Below, piece by piece: positions 36,002 to 45,243 of a stretch of 64,000 nucleotides of DNA (the first letter of the stretch is position 1; each line of letters opens with the position of its first letter). The position numbers and the translations under genes are program-made. The DNA is from MED-G105 sp039814575 (lineage in GTDB: Bacteria; Pseudomonadota; Alphaproteobacteria; Caulobacterales; Parvularculaceae). The stretch lies in NCBI GenBank assembly GCA_039814575.1, contig JBCCAY010000009.1, positions 1 to 64,000 on the forward strand. The letters are read 5' to 3'. The notes beneath the pieces are model-generated. The model ran no database searches. It was not told the origin of the DNA and saw only the letters and a program-made list of their open reading frames with translations.

Positions 36002-36532
36002 TTAGGAAGCGAAGCCAGGCATGAACGGTAAATCAGTCACGCCCGGGTCAACGCCCATCTCCATCAGCAGCGTATGAACTTGCCCGCGATGGTGCGTGCC
36101 GTGGTTGAAGATCTGCATGACCGCGACGGCTTTCGGCGTCGTCATCTCTTTTTGCATCGACATCGAATACCATTCGAAATCGCCGGCGATATCAGAGGGC
36201 TGCAACCCCTCCGCCCACGCAGCAATTTTCTCATCGATGGCGCGGCGCGCGGCGACATAAGCCGCCCAGTCAGGATAGGCGCGCGCCGACTCGCTGATTT
36301 TAACGCGCGGCGGCGCGACGACATCAAACCGCGACAGCCAGGCTTCGTCACCCCACAGAATATGAGAGAGCGTGCCGAGAAGAGAGCCGAAAAACGCGCC
36401 GCGATCTTCGATACGTTGTTCCGGCGTCAATTTTTCAGCGGCCGCGATCACGCTGTCATTCTGCCAGTGATGATAACGCGCCATTAGCGCGACATAGGCG
36501 GGCGTGATGGGGGTCGTTTCTAAATCATGCAT
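36002..36532 (-). CDS. DinB-family metal-binding protein
   Basis: 176 residues, four-helix bundle of the DinB type. The three metal-binding histidines are visible in TLSHILWGDEAWL and IFNHGTHHRGQVHTLL. Enzymatic members are thiol transferases or hydrolases (YfiT/MSMEG type); in most bacteria the function is not known. It may be read together with the MAPEG gene 22 bases upstream, also linked with thiol chemistry in its family, though the link is only suggestive. Confidence 0.9.
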   Translation of the reverse strand: MHDLETTPITPAYVALMARYHHWQNDSVIAAAEKLTPEQRIEDRGAFFGSLLGTLSHILWGDEAWLSRFDVVAPPRVKISESARAYPDWAAYVAARRAIDEKIAAWAEGLQPSDIAGDFEWYSMSMQKEMTTPKAVAVMQIFNHGTHHRGQVHTLLMEMGVDPGVTDLPFMPGFAS

Positions 36533-36554
36533 GGTGAATGACGGCTCCCGCCCT

Positions 36555-36956
36555 TTAAAGCGCCAACAAATTGCGCGCCGCCAGCGCGATCAATGCAAGG
36601 CTCGCGACGAGGAAGAAGGCGAACCGCACGACAACGCGTCTTATGACAATCTGCGCGAAGGAATGGGCGACGCGCAATCCCACAAACGCCCACGCAAGCG
36701 CGATGTTCAGCCCGTCGCCATTGCCGGCGAGATGCGTATAAAACGCCAGAGCATAGAAGATCGTCGGTTGCTCATGGAGGTGATTGTAATTGTCAGCGAC
36801 GACCCGCGCTTCAGACGGCAACACCGTCAGGGCGCCCGGATGGATCGCCGATTGCGGCTCAACCTTCGCCTTTTGCATGGCGGGGATACGCGTTGCATAG
36901 AGCCAGCACCAGATCACCAGCGTCCATACGACTAAAGCAAGTATCGGCGTCAGCAT
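36555..36956 (-). CDS. MAPEG family membrane protein
   Basis: 133 residues with four predicted membrane helices. The family pattern is seen in the polar segment after helix 1 and around DNYNHLHEQPTIFYALAFY, where MAPEG members bind glutathione and lipid, and in LAWAFVGLRVAHSFAQI. MAPEG proteins include microsomal glutathione transferases and leukotriene-synthesis enzymes; bacterial members are mostly uncharacterised. Upstream of dinB-like gene with a 22-base gap. Confidence 0.88.
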   Translation of the reverse strand: MLTPILALVVWTLVIWCWLYATRIPAMQKAKVEPQSAIHPGALTVLPSEARVVADNYNHLHEQPTIFYALAFYTHLAGNGDGLNIALAWAFVGLRVAHSFAQIVIRRVVVRFAFFLVASLALIALAARNLLAL

Positions 36957-37001
36957 GTGCGGCGACCCTTCTAAACCATCAGTATAGAGAAATAATCGAG
37001 C

Positions 37002-38222
37002 TTAAAGCGCATTCGAATGGCGCTTGAACTCCATGCGCGCGATGGAGCGGCAATGCACTTCGTCGGGTCCGTCGGCGAGACGCAACGTACGCAGCATAGC
37101 GTAAGCGCGCGCGAGGCCGAAATCATTCGAGACGCCCGCGCCGCCATGGGCTTGGATGGCGTCGTCAATGACCCGCAACGCGACACGGGGCGCGGCGACT
37201 TTGATCATCGCAATCTCGCCTTGCGCTACTTTATTGCCAACCGTGTCCATCATCCACGCGGCTTTCAACGTCAAGAGTCGCGTCATCTCAATGTCGATGC
37301 GCGCTTCGGCGACCCGCTGCTCCCAGATCGAATGCTTGAAAATCGGTTTACCGAACGCTTCGCGCGTCAAAAGCCGCTTCACCATTTTCTCAAGCGCAAC
37401 TTCCGCCGCGCCGATGGTCCGCATGCAATGGTGAATGCGCCCCGGTCCCAACCGTCCTTGTGCGATTTCAAAACCCCGCCCCTCGCCGAGGAGAAGGTTT
37501 TCCTTCGGCACACGCACGTCTTTTAGAACGACTTCCATATGGCCATGGGGCGCGTCGTCATAGCCGAACACGGGCAAGTGCCGCTCAATCGTTACGCCGT
37601 CGGTGTCGGCCGGCACGAGGATCATCGATTGCTGGCGATGGCGCTCAGCGGATTTGTCCGTCTTGCCCATAACAATGTAGACCGAACAACGCGGATCGCC
37701 GGCGCCCGACGACCACCATTTGCGGCCATTGATGACATAGTGATCACCGTCCGGCGTTATTTCCGTTTCGATATTGGTGGCGTCGGAAGACGCTACGGCG
37801 GGCTCCGTCATCAAAAACGCCGAACGAATGGCGCCGTCTAAAAGCGGCTTCAGCCATTGTTCTTGTTGCTCCGGCGTGCCGTATTGCGACAAGACTTCCA
37901 TATTGCCGGTGTCCGGCGCGGCGCAGTTGAAAACCTCCGGCGCGATTTCAATGCGGCCTGTCGCTTCGGCGATCGGCGCATAGTCAGCATTAGAGAGCCC
38001 CGCGCCCCATTTTGGGTCCGGGTGAAACAAGTTCCAAAGCCCTTCGGCCTTGGCTTTGTCTTTCAGTTCTTCAATGACGGGGGGAATTTTCCAGCGGCCG
38101 TCCGGCCCGAACGCCGCGTGCTGGCGTTCATATTCAGCGAACCCGTCAACGACATGACGGTCCATAAAGTCTTCGACACGCTTTAGGTAATCCTTACACC
38201 GATCGGAATACTCAAAATTCAT
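37002..38222 (-). CDS. Acyl-CoA dehydrogenase
   Basis: 406 residues from the ATG at 38222 with GAGAGGA seven bases upstream. The three-domain ACAD layout is seen: N-terminal helices, middle beta domain with flavin-site motif (AFLMTEPAVASSDATN, NGRKWWSSGAGD), and C-terminal helices (FGKPIFKHSIWEQRVAEARI, IQAHGGAGVSNDFGLARAYAMLRTLRLADGPDEVH). The ending around the catalytic base and substrate pocket matches the subfamily of medium/long or branched-chain acyl-CoA dehydrogenases with ~400 residues (ACAD10/11-like C-terminal domain). It oxidises an acyl-CoA to the enoyl-CoA with FAD. Stands alone. Confidence 0.94.
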   Translation of the reverse strand: MNFEYSDRCKDYLKRVEDFMDRHVVDGFAEYERQHAAFGPDGRWKIPPVIEELKDKAKAEGLWNLFHPDPKWGAGLSNADYAPIAEATGRIEIAPEVFNCAAPDTGNMEVLSQYGTPEQQEQWLKPLLDGAIRSAFLMTEPAVASSDATNIETEITPDGDHYVINGRKWWSSGAGDPRCSVYIVMGKTDKSAERHRQQSMILVPADTDGVTIERHLPVFGYDDAPHGHMEVVLKDVRVPKENLLLGEGRGFEIAQGRLGPGRIHHCMRTIGAAEVALEKMVKRLLTREAFGKPIFKHSIWEQRVAEARIDIEMTRLLTLKAAWMMDTVGNKVAQGEIAMIKVAAPRVALRVIDDAIQAHGGAGVSNDFGLARAYAMLRTLRLADGPDEVHCRSIARMEFKRHSNAL

Positions 38223-38320
38223 GGCGTGTCCTCTCGTCAAATTATGGCGCCGAAGCTTTGGCTAAGCATACCAAGCGCTGGGCGAGAACATAGGCTGGAA
38301 CGCAGTTCATCGAACGCCCT

Positions 38321-38800
38321 TTAGCGGGCTTTGCGCTTAGCCTTAAAAAAGTCTTTGAGCAGCGCCGCGGACTCATCTGCGAACGGGCCTTGAACCACTT
38401 CCGGGCGCCAATGGCAGGTCGCTTGTTCGAAAAACTTCGGCCCGTGCCAAACCGCCCCACCCTTCGGGTCCGACGCGGCGATTACGAGCCGCCCAATGCG
38501 GGCGTGCGAGATGGCGCCGGCGCACATCGCGCATGGCTCTAGCGTTACGAAGAGACTGGCGCCGGTGAGCCGGTAGTTTCCGCTCGCGACCGCCGCGGCG
38601 CGCAAGGCGAGAATTTCCGCATGGGCCGTCGGATCGCAAAGACCGATGGAGCCGTTGCCGGCTTCCGCCAGGAGCGCACCGTCGGGCCCGACGATGACGG
38701 CGCCAATCGGCGCTTCGCCGCGGTCAGCGGCGGCGCGCGCCGCGTCCATCGCGGCGACCATATATGTCTCATCATTTGACACGTTTTGCTTATCGCTCAT
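38321..38800 (-). CDS. tadA: tRNA-specific adenosine deaminase
   Basis: 159 residues from the ATG at 38800; the open frame continues upstream but without family similarity and into the oppositely read gene. The zinc site and proton shuttle are visible as TAHAEILAL and LEPCAMCAGA, and the C-terminal GPFADESAALLKDFF is characteristic. TadA deaminates A34 of tRNA-Arg(ACG) to inosine. Divergent from the pseudouridine synthase gene, with only 27 bases between starts, so both promoters must overlap coding sequence. Confidence 0.95.
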   Translation of the reverse strand: MSDKQNVSNDETYMVAAMDAARAAADRGEAPIGAVIVGPDGALLAEAGNGSIGLCDPTAHAEILALRAAAVASGNYRLTGASLFVTLEPCAMCAGAISHARIGRLVIAASDPKGGAVWHGPKFFEQATCHWRPEVVQGPFADESAALLKDFFKAKRKAR

Positions 38801-38827
38801 CCGAGAAAGGGATGCTATCACCCCGCG

Positions 38828-39601
38828 ATGCCCGATCGCACTTCTGAAAAAACGCCCGCGCCGGCGGATGGCGAACGCATCGCCAAATTTCTCGCCCGCG
38901 CCGGCGTCGCCTCCCGCCGCGAAGCCGAACGCCTCATCGAACAAGGCGTCGTCACCGTTGACGGCGAAACCCTGACGACGCCCGCCTTTAAAGTCACCGA
39001 TGCCATGGACGTGCGCGTTGACGGAACCCGCATCGGCGGCAAAGAGGCGACGCGATTGTGGCGCTATCACAAACCGGACGGCTTGGTGACGACCCACAAA
39101 GACCCCCAAGGCCGCCGGACGGTCTTTGAGGATCTCGCGACGCGCTTACCACGGGTCATTTCCGTCGGCCGCCTCGATTTAACGACCGAAGGCTTATTGC
39201 TGCTCACCAATGACGGCGCGCTTTCACGGCATTTGGAGTTGCCCTCCACCGGTTGGACACGGCGCTATCGCGTGCGCGCCTATGGCCGCACCAACCAAAA
39301 AGCCCTCGACGCGCTAAAAGACGGCGTCTCGATCGACGGCATCGACTATCGGCCGATCCGCGCCCAGCTCGATCAAGTGCAAGGCGGCAATGTTTGGCTG
39401 TCGATTGCAATCAATGAGGGTAAAAACCGCGAAGTGCGCGCCGTGTGCCGACACCTTGGCCTCACTGTTAATCGCCTTATCCGCACCGCTTACGGACCAT
39501 TCCAGTTAGGCCGGTTAAAAAAGGGAGAGGTTGAGGAAACCCCGGCGAAACAGCTAAAAGAACAATTGGGCCGGAAAATATGCGAAGAGATCGGGCTTTA
39601 A
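38828..39601 (+). CDS. Large-subunit rRNA pseudouridine synthase (RluB-like)
   Basis: 257 residues from the ATG at 38828. An S4 RNA-binding domain (IAKFLARAGVASRREAERLI, ~12-70) leads the RsuA/RluB/E/F catalytic domain with VISVGRLDLTTEGLLLLTNDG (catalytic Asp), WLSIAINEGKNREVRAVCRHL and LIRTAYGPFQLG. Members isomerise a uridine in 23S rRNA (RluB: U2605) or 16S rRNA. RluB is the most likely identity by length and S4 presence. Usually linked with rsmD, as here 323 bases downstream. Confidence 0.92.
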   Translation: MPDRTSEKTPAPADGERIAKFLARAGVASRREAERLIEQGVVTVDGETLTTPAFKVTDAMDVRVDGTRIGGKEATRLWRYHKPDGLVTTHKDPQGRRTVFEDLATRLPRVISVGRLDLTTEGLLLLTNDGALSRHLELPSTGWTRRYRVRAYGRTNQKALDALKDGVSIDGIDYRPIRAQLDQVQGGNVWLSIAINEGKNREVRAVCRHLGLTVNRLIRTAYGPFQLGRLKKGEVEETPAKQLKEQLGRKICEEIGL

Positions 39602-39681
39602 CTGCGCCGCTGTGATAACTAGGTTTAAGGTGTAAACGACGATAGCGTGAAACGCTTGAAGAGGCTTCTGAAGGAACCGCC

Positions 39682-39876
39682 ATGGGCGAAGTTGTCAATC
39701 TGAATAAGTTTCGCAAGCAAAAAGCCCGCGCGGAGAAAGAAGCGGCGGCGGCGGAAAACCGCGTGCGCCACGGACAAACGAAAGCCGAGAAGCGCGCCAC
39801 AGAAGACGACAAGGCGCGGCGCGAACAACACCTCGACGGCGCCGAACGCGAGCCGCGCGAGACGACAGACGAATAA
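39682..39876 (+). CDS. DUF4169 family small basic protein
   Basis: 64 residues: MGEVVNLNKFRKQKARAEKE and then an Ala/Glu/Lys/Arg-rich helix. The pattern fits DUF4169, a small cytosolic protein common in alphaproteobacteria with unknown role. AAGGAA precedes the ATG. Between the pseudouridine synthase and rsmD genes. Confidence 0.88.
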   Translation: MGEVVNLNKFRKQKARAEKEAAAAENRVRHGQTKAEKRATEDDKARREQHLDGAEREPRETTDE

Positions 39877-39924
39877 TTCGGGTCTGCGAACGCCGGCGAC
39901 GACGCCTTCCTAGAGATCAATCCC

Positions 39925-40509
39925 ATGCGCATTATTGGCGGAGAGTTCAGCGGACGACGCATCACCGCGCCGCCAGGCCGCAACGCACGGCCCACCACGG
40001 ACCGGAATCGCGAAGCGCTTTTCAACATTTTGGCCCATGATCAGGACGTGACGCTCGACGGCGCCCGAGTGATCGACTTGTTCGCCGGTTCCGGCGCGCT
40101 CGGCCTTGAGGCGCTGTCGCGGGGCGCGGCGTTTTGTCTTTTCATCGACACCGACGCAAAGGCGCGCGGCGCCATCCGCGACAATATCGAAGCCTTAGGA
40201 CTTTTTGGGCGCTCCCGTTTGCATCGTCGTTCAGCGACGAACCTCGGCGCGAAACCCGCCGGCGTCGGCGCCCCGTTCACCCTCGCCTTCCTTGATCCCC
40301 CCTACCGCATGGGACTTGCTGAGCCGGCGCTTGAAACCTTGCGGGACGGCGCGTGGCTTCAACCAGGCGCCGCGGTGATTGTCGAGCAAGCCGCTGACGA
40401 ACCCGCCGCGGAAATCTCAGGGTTCGTTGAGACAGACCGGCGACGACAGGGCGACACCCAAATAAGTCGCTATGTCTTTGATCGCAGCGACGACAGCGCT
40501 TCCAGCTAG
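39925..40509 (+). CDS. rsmD: 16S rRNA (guanine966-N2)-methyltransferase
   Basis: 194 residues. SAM-binding motif VIDLFAGSGALGLEALSRG and the catalytic FLDPPYRMGLAEP are visible, with the N-terminal RIIGGEFSGRRI and RPTTDRNREALFNIL typical of RsmD. It methylates G966 of 16S rRNA during 30S assembly. Tail is slightly extended with an acidic end. Follows the DUF4169 gene by 48 bases. Confidence 0.95.
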   Translation: MRIIGGEFSGRRITAPPGRNARPTTDRNREALFNILAHDQDVTLDGARVIDLFAGSGALGLEALSRGAAFCLFIDTDAKARGAIRDNIEALGLFGRSRLHRRSATNLGAKPAGVGAPFTLAFLDPPYRMGLAEPALETLRDGAWLQPGAAVIVEQAADEPAAEISGFVETDRRRQGDTQISRYVFDRSDDSASS

Positions 40510-40619
40510 AAAATACGTCCATTGGCGTGGTATGCTGCCCGCCAGACCTAATTGCTCAAGACAGGCGCTTCAACGCGCGGGTGATACAATAGAGCAATAT
40601 CAAGGACGGGAGGCGCGAA

Positions 40620-41993
40620 ATGAAGCACGTACTCGTAAAATCCGCCGCGAAATACGCGATTGCCTTATCGCTGGTTTGGTGTCAGGCCGCCTACAGTTCG
40701 TCAGTGGACGCCCCATCAGAAGCGACGCGAACCAGTGCTGGATATGCCGCGCCGGAAGACCTGATGACCGCAATTGAAGCGGACTATGACGCGAACTTGA
40801 AAGACCTTTTCGAGTATTTCCACGCCAATCCGGAACTCTCGTTTAAAGAGACAAAAACCGCCAAACGCCTCGCCGACGAGCTGCGCGCGCTCGGCTATGA
40901 CGTCACGGAGAATATCGGCGTCACCGGCGTCGTCGCCCTCATGGAGAACGGTCCCGGTAAAACGATCTTGCTACGCGCCGATATGGACGGTTTGCCGATC
41001 AAAGAAGATACGGACCTTCCTTACGCATCGACGAAACGACAAGTTGATATCGACGGCGTCGAAAAACCAGTGATGCACGCTTGCGGCCATGATTCGCACA
41101 TGGCCGGCCTTATTGGCGCCGCGCGCGCGCTCGCCGCGCGAAAAGACCAATGGTCCGGAACCCTGGTCCTTATCGGTCAGCCTGCGGAAGAACGCGTCAG
41201 CGGCGCAAAGGCGATGGTGGAGGACGGCCTTTACGATCGGTTCCCGAAGCCGGACTATGCGCTGTCGTTCCATGCGTTCGAAGGCGCGGAAGCGGGCAAG
41301 ATCTTTTATAAGCCCGGCATCATGTTTTCGAGCAATGACAGCGTCGACATAACAGTGCGCGGCGTCGGCGGACACGGCGCGTCGCCGCAAATGACCATTG
41401 ATCCCGTTCTTGTCGCCTCGCATATCGTTGTCGGCCTGCAATCGATCGTCAGTCGAAACATCGCGCCGCTCGAAGCCGGCGTGATCACCGTCGGCTCGAT
41501 TCATGGCGGCTTCAAGCACAATGTTATTCCCGAAGAGGTGAAGCTCGAGCTCACCGTGCGCTCGGACAACAATCATGTTCGAGACATGCTGTTGAAGAAC
41601 ATCAAAAGAACCGCCGAAGGGATCGCCGCAGGCTTCGGCGTACCGGATGACCTTCTGCCAATCGTGGAATGGGGCTTTGAATCGACGCCCGTGACGATCA
41701 ATGACGACGACACAACGCAAATCGTCGTCGACGCCATGCTGCAAACCCTGCCGGAAGATCAATTTGAAGTTATCGTTCGCGAAGACATGGGCGCGGAAGA
41801 CTTCGCTTATCTCGTCGCGCCAAACGCCGATGTGAAAGGGTTCTACTTTGGCGTGGGCGGCACGCCGGCGGATGAAATAGACAAGGCCACCGGCCACCAC
41901 ACTGCGGGATTTAAGATTGCGCCGCGCGAAACAATCACGGTCGGCGCCGCCGGTCTGACGATCGGCGCGCTTCGGCTGTTCCAAGGAGATTAG
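40620..41993 (+). CDS. Exported M20-family amidohydrolase
   Basis: 457 residues. A signal peptide of about 25 residues (ALSLVWCQAAYSS) is followed by an M20D-type amidohydrolase: LLRADMDGLPI, the metal residues in MHACGHDSHMAGLI and GQPAEERVSGAKAM, the dimerisation domain with GVGGHGASPQ, and a last His in ATGHHTAGF. Members hydrolyse N-acyl amino acids or hippurate-type amides. The export signal suggests periplasmic hydrolysis of peptides or acyl-amino acids. GGGAGG lies before the ATG. Single gene. Confidence 0.92.
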   Translation: MKHVLVKSAAKYAIALSLVWCQAAYSSSVDAPSEATRTSAGYAAPEDLMTAIEADYDANLKDLFEYFHANPELSFKETKTAKRLADELRALGYDVTENIGVTGVVALMENGPGKTILLRADMDGLPIKEDTDLPYASTKRQVDIDGVEKPVMHACGHDSHMAGLIGAARALAARKDQWSGTLVLIGQPAEERVSGAKAMVEDGLYDRFPKPDYALSFHAFEGAEAGKIFYKPGIMFSSNDSVDITVRGVGGHGASPQMTIDPVLVASHIVVGLQSIVSRNIAPLEAGVITVGSIHGGFKHNVIPEEVKLELTVRSDNNHVRDMLLKNIKRTAEGIAAGFGVPDDLLPIVEWGFESTPVTINDDDTTQIVVDAMLQTLPEDQFEVIVREDMGAEDFAYLVAPNADVKGFYFGVGGTPADEIDKATGHHTAGFKIAPRETITVGAAGLTIGALRLFQGD

Positions 41994-42060
41994 CGCCTTA
42001 AACGCCGCACGTCGTCCGGCGCCTCTTTACGGCGGGGCCGCACGTTTCTATCTATCATCG

Positions 42061-42207
42061 GCTGCCCGGCGCGTTAGGACGACATTCCCCGGGGCCTTAC
42101 ATTTCTGAATGGGAGCGGCCGCTGACTTAGGTCCTGGCCTTTGATACGCTGCGCCCACCTGGTCCTTAGGGTCCAGGGCGAATAATAAGTCCAACGGCCA
42201 GGGCGGC
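42061..42207 (+). ncRNA. ssrS: Probable 6S RNA
   Basis: The 147-base stretch upstream of the 5-formyl-THF cyclo-ligase gene folds back on itself: the 5' segment 42061-42079 (GCTGCCCGGCGCGTTAGGA) pairs with 42190-42207 (TCCAACGGCCAGGGCGGC) with only small bulges, and a further local stem is formed inside. 6S RNA lies upstream of this gene in many proteobacteria, and its closing stem plus open bubble mimics an open promoter that traps sigma70-RNA polymerase. A possible -10 (TATCAT) is at 42053-42058. The exact ends are not certain. Supported by position and fold, not by a database match. Confidence 0.75.
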
Positions 42208-42341
42208 AATTATTGGCTGGCGTTTAGAAGGCGGTCGATAATTGCCTGTGAAATGTCTTTAGCCGGCGTCATGCATCAAGCGCTCGCCATTCCTTTTTCA
42301 ACTATCGCGCAATTCAGCGTCGAACAGACGGCCGACCACTT

Positions 42342-43001
42342 ATGCTGAGCTTTATCCTTTTTCCAGGGTTTCGAGGGCGCGGAGATTTTAAAGGCGCTTT
42401 CCGCGACAAGCTGCGCGTTGAAAGAGCGGCGGCGCACGCCGCACGCCCCGATGCTCCGGCGCATGCGGCCCGGCTCTTTATGGACCAGGTTCCACGAGCC
42501 AAGGGCACGGTCGTCGCCCTTTACCATCCGCTTAAAGATGAATTGGACACGGGGCCACTCGCCGAGGCTTTACACGACGCAGGCCACCCCCTCGCCTTGC
42601 CCGTGGTGACAGCGAAAAACGCACCGCTCGAATTTCGGACATACACGCCTGGCGACGCCCTCGTGAAAGGCGATTTCAACGTCATGACGCCGCCAAGCGA
42701 AGCGCCCGTCGTTAAACCGGATATCATCGTCGCGCCGCTTCTCGGCTTCACCAAGGCCGGCGCGCGCCTCGGTTATGGCGGCGGGTTTTACGACCGCACG
42801 CTAGAAGCGTTGCGCAGCGACGGCGAGATCACCGCGGTCGGCTTTGCTTATGGGGCGCAAGAAGTCCAATCCCTGCCCACCGGCGCGCATGATGAGTTTC
42901 TTGACTGGATTGTGACCGAACGCGCCGCCCTTAAAGCGACTGAGACCCGTCGGCCGACAAACGGCGCATTAAGCGGCCTTTGGCGGCGCCTTGGCCTTTA
43001 G
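42342..43001 (+). CDS. 5-formyltetrahydrofolate cyclo-ligase
   Basis: 219 residues. The ATP/folate-site motif appears as GARLGYGGGFYDRTL, preceded by VVALYHPLKDELDTGPL and IIVAPLLGFTKAG. It converts 5-formyl-THF to 5,10-methenyl-THF. The first ~17 residues before GDFKGAFRDKL are unlike the family, so the real start may be later, but no later codon has a clear ribosome binding site. Preceded by the probable 6S RNA, as in E. coli ssrS-ygfA, and followed by a YmdB-type gene. Confidence 0.92.
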   Translation: MLSFILFPGFRGRGDFKGAFRDKLRVERAAAHAARPDAPAHAARLFMDQVPRAKGTVVALYHPLKDELDTGPLAEALHDAGHPLALPVVTAKNAPLEFRTYTPGDALVKGDFNVMTPPSEAPVVKPDIIVAPLLGFTKAGARLGYGGGFYDRTLEALRSDGEITAVGFAYGAQEVQSLPTGAHDEFLDWIVTERAALKATETRRPTNGALSGLWRRLGL

Positions 43002-43062
43002 CCCTTGATTTACAATCCTTAACCGGCTTTGACGTTCGCCAAACGTAGAAAGGCGGCGGCCC

Positions 43063-43887
43063 ATGCGGCTTGCACTTATTGGCGACATTATCGGACGCGC
43101 GGGACGCGTCGGGCTCGCAGAGCATCTGCCGCGCCTACGCCGGCGTCTGAAGCTCGACTTCGTCATGGTCAATGCGGAGAACGCCGCCGGCGGCTTCGGC
43201 GTTACGCCGTCCGTCTGCGAGGAACTGTTCGACGCCGGCGCGGACATTCTAACCACCGGCAATCACGCCTTTGACCAGCGCGACGATCTCGATCTCTTCG
43301 ACCAGGAGATGCGGCTATTGCGGCCGGCGAATTTCCCCGCCTCCAACCCCGGACGCGGCAGCGCTTTGAAACAAACGCAAGACGGCGCGAACGTTCTGGT
43401 GATTAATGTCCAAGGGCAAATCATGATGCCGCCGATCGACGATCCCGGCGCGGCGGTCGACCGTGAACTTGAGGGCGTTGAACTCGGCCGTGAGGCCGAC
43501 GCCATTTTGGTCGACATGCACGCCGAAGCGACGTCGGAAAAATACGCCCTCGGCCATTATCTAAACGGCCGCGTCACCGCCGTCGTCGGCACGCACACCC
43601 ATGTGCCGACCGCCGACGCCCATATCATGTCGCGCGGCTCAGCGTTTATGGCGGACCTCGGCATGTCCGGCGACTATGACAGCGTCATCGGCATGGAAAA
43701 GTCAGAGCCCGTCAACCGCTTCGCCACAAAAATGAACAGAAACCGGTTCAACCCGGCGACGGGACCCGCCACCGTGTGCGGACTTTTTGTGGAAACCGAC
43801 GCGGGCGGACGAGCGGTACGCGCTGAACCCATCCGCGTCGGCGGCGTCCTCTCCGAGGCGCTTCCACGCCTTAGTGAAGACGAATGA
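43063..43887 (+). CDS. YmdB-family metallophosphoesterase
   Basis: 274 residues, the normal size for the TIGR00282 family. Metal-binding motifs: GDIIGRAGR (Asp), VNAENAAGGFG, TTGNHAFD and GTHTHVPTADA. B. subtilis YmdB is a cyclic-nucleotide/2',3'-cAMP phosphodiesterase involved in biofilm decisions; alphaproteobacterial members usually sit between the cyclo-ligase and yebC, and here the order is the same but with a ~4.4-kb insertion before yebC. AAAGG precedes the ATG. Confidence 0.92.
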   Translation: MRLALIGDIIGRAGRVGLAEHLPRLRRRLKLDFVMVNAENAAGGFGVTPSVCEELFDAGADILTTGNHAFDQRDDLDLFDQEMRLLRPANFPASNPGRGSALKQTQDGANVLVINVQGQIMMPPIDDPGAAVDRELEGVELGREADAILVDMHAEATSEKYALGHYLNGRVTAVVGTHTHVPTADAHIMSRGSAFMADLGMSGDYDSVIGMEKSEPVNRFATKMNRNRFNPATGPATVCGLFVETDAGGRAVRAEPIRVGGVLSEALPRLSEDE

Positions 43888-43902
43888 TAGCGGCGCCCTA
43901 AC

Positions 43903-44736
43903 TTACGCCGCCGCACTCCGACGCCGCGCAAAGCCAAGCCCGGCAAGTCCCGCGCCCATCAACAACATGGCAGGCGGCAATGGCACTTCAGAGACATTAA
44001 TTTCCGCAAAAACGAAACTGTTCGGATCGGAAATATAATCGATCAACGCCGGATCTAAGCTCAACCCGCCGGCGACCGCGAGGCCCGTAAAATCGCCAAG
44101 CGACACGCCCTGTTGAATACTCCCCTCGCCCGGCCCGCCGTCGGTGATGTTGACCGGCGGCTGCAAGAAAGCCGCGCCGTTGGCAGGGTCATTCGCTTCC
44201 GTGCCGGCGTCATAAGCGAAGGCGCTCGTAATTGAAAACGTCTGGTCCCCACGGAACATTCCCGAGGAATCAAAGAGATCAAACGCCCGCGGATCATCAA
44301 CCCCGATAAATGAGTCGTTCGACGGCAAGATCATTGATGCGAAAAACAGATAGCGATTGTCTATGGCGTCGAGATCAACGGTGAAGCTGGTCGTCTCGCC
44401 AGGTTCTAAAGGCCCGTCGATAAGGCCGCCGCCACCGAAGGCGACGCCGCCGACGGATGAGGTCTGCTGCGCCAAGCGTTCATCCCGCAATGTTCCGAAA
44501 CCGCCAGTTTCCGCGATTTCTTCGATGCCGGCGCTCGCCGCTTCGCTAACGTCAAATAAATCGACATTACCGTTGTGAAAGCCGAAATATACCGGCGTCA
44601 GGCTGAGACCGCCCGATTGTTGGGTATTGGTGACCGTGACCTGCACCATTGTCGCGTGCGCGCTCGTAACGCCTGCAACAAGGCCGAACGACATTGCCGC
44701 CGCGCTCAACAGCGCAGCCCTCTTTATCTTCTGCAT
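43903..44736 (-). CDS. Spondin-domain protein with VPLPA-type sorting signal
   Basis: 277 residues with a signal peptide (~28 residues, VTSAHA). The mature part is a spondin-N-like domain: LTPVYFGFHNGNVDLFDV, FASMILPSNDSFIGVDDP and FAYDAGTEANDP are its typical blocks. The C-terminus reads EVPLPPAMLLMGAGLAGLGF with RRRSAAA, the VPLPA-CTERM pattern for exosortase processing. Spondin-domain proteins are extracellular and may bind matrix or polysaccharide. It lies convergent with the YmdB gene (15 bases apart). Confidence 0.88.
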   Translation of the reverse strand: MQKIKRAALLSAAAMSFGLVAGVTSAHATMVQVTVTNTQQSGGLSLTPVYFGFHNGNVDLFDVSEAASAGIEEIAETGGFGTLRDERLAQQTSSVGGVAFGGGGLIDGPLEPGETTSFTVDLDAIDNRYLFFASMILPSNDSFIGVDDPRAFDLFDSSGMFRGDQTFSITSAFAYDAGTEANDPANGAAFLQPPVNITDGGPGEGSIQQGVSLGDFTGLAVAGGLSLDPALIDYISDPNSFVFAEINVSEVPLPPAMLLMGAGLAGLGFARRRSAAA

Positions 44737-45243
44737 ACGTTTCTCACTTCTTGAGTAGGCTTCGCGAGGCTTTCACCTGCAAAGACATTTAGGCAATGGG
44801 GCATTCACCCGACGCAACGCGTCGGCCGGGCCGCTAGCACTGATAAACAATCACCCTTCGAACCGATCGCGATGTATATCGCGAGCGCCTGTCCCTTTAT
44901 TTGCTCGCCCTAGTAAAGGCGCTCATTGGCAAAAACGTCAGAAAATGACTTTCCGCTACCGGACTATCGCCTAAGAAGAGCGTTAATAAAATTCACATTT
45001 CGCCGTTCCAGGCAGGATCAGTTCACGATCGTGAGAGGCGCATATCGTGATAGAATTTCTCGAACTTCGCGCCGACTTTACATCCCGTTAGATTTCTCAG
45101 TCGCCAAAGGGGCAATTTCGATCGTTCAGTCTTAAGAGGCCAAACAAAACGAGGCGCCGATACGGGCTAAAATTACGCACACGCCCTACATCAATGGAGT
45201 ATTTACCCGCGCCGAAGAGCATTGTGATCTCAAACGGGTTCTA
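44737..45243. other. Intergenic region before the broken chemotaxis gene
   Basis: No gene recognised. It lies between divergently read genes and must include the promoter of the spondin-domain gene and of the methyl-accepting chemotaxis locus. A short plus-strand frame at 44926-45135 has no family resemblance. Confidence 0.45.

Noticed and set aside
40971..41984. 337-codon antisense frame across the M20 amidohydrolase
   Set aside because: Shadow of a real gene with strong motifs; the antisense translation is Arg/His-rich and lacks any family match.
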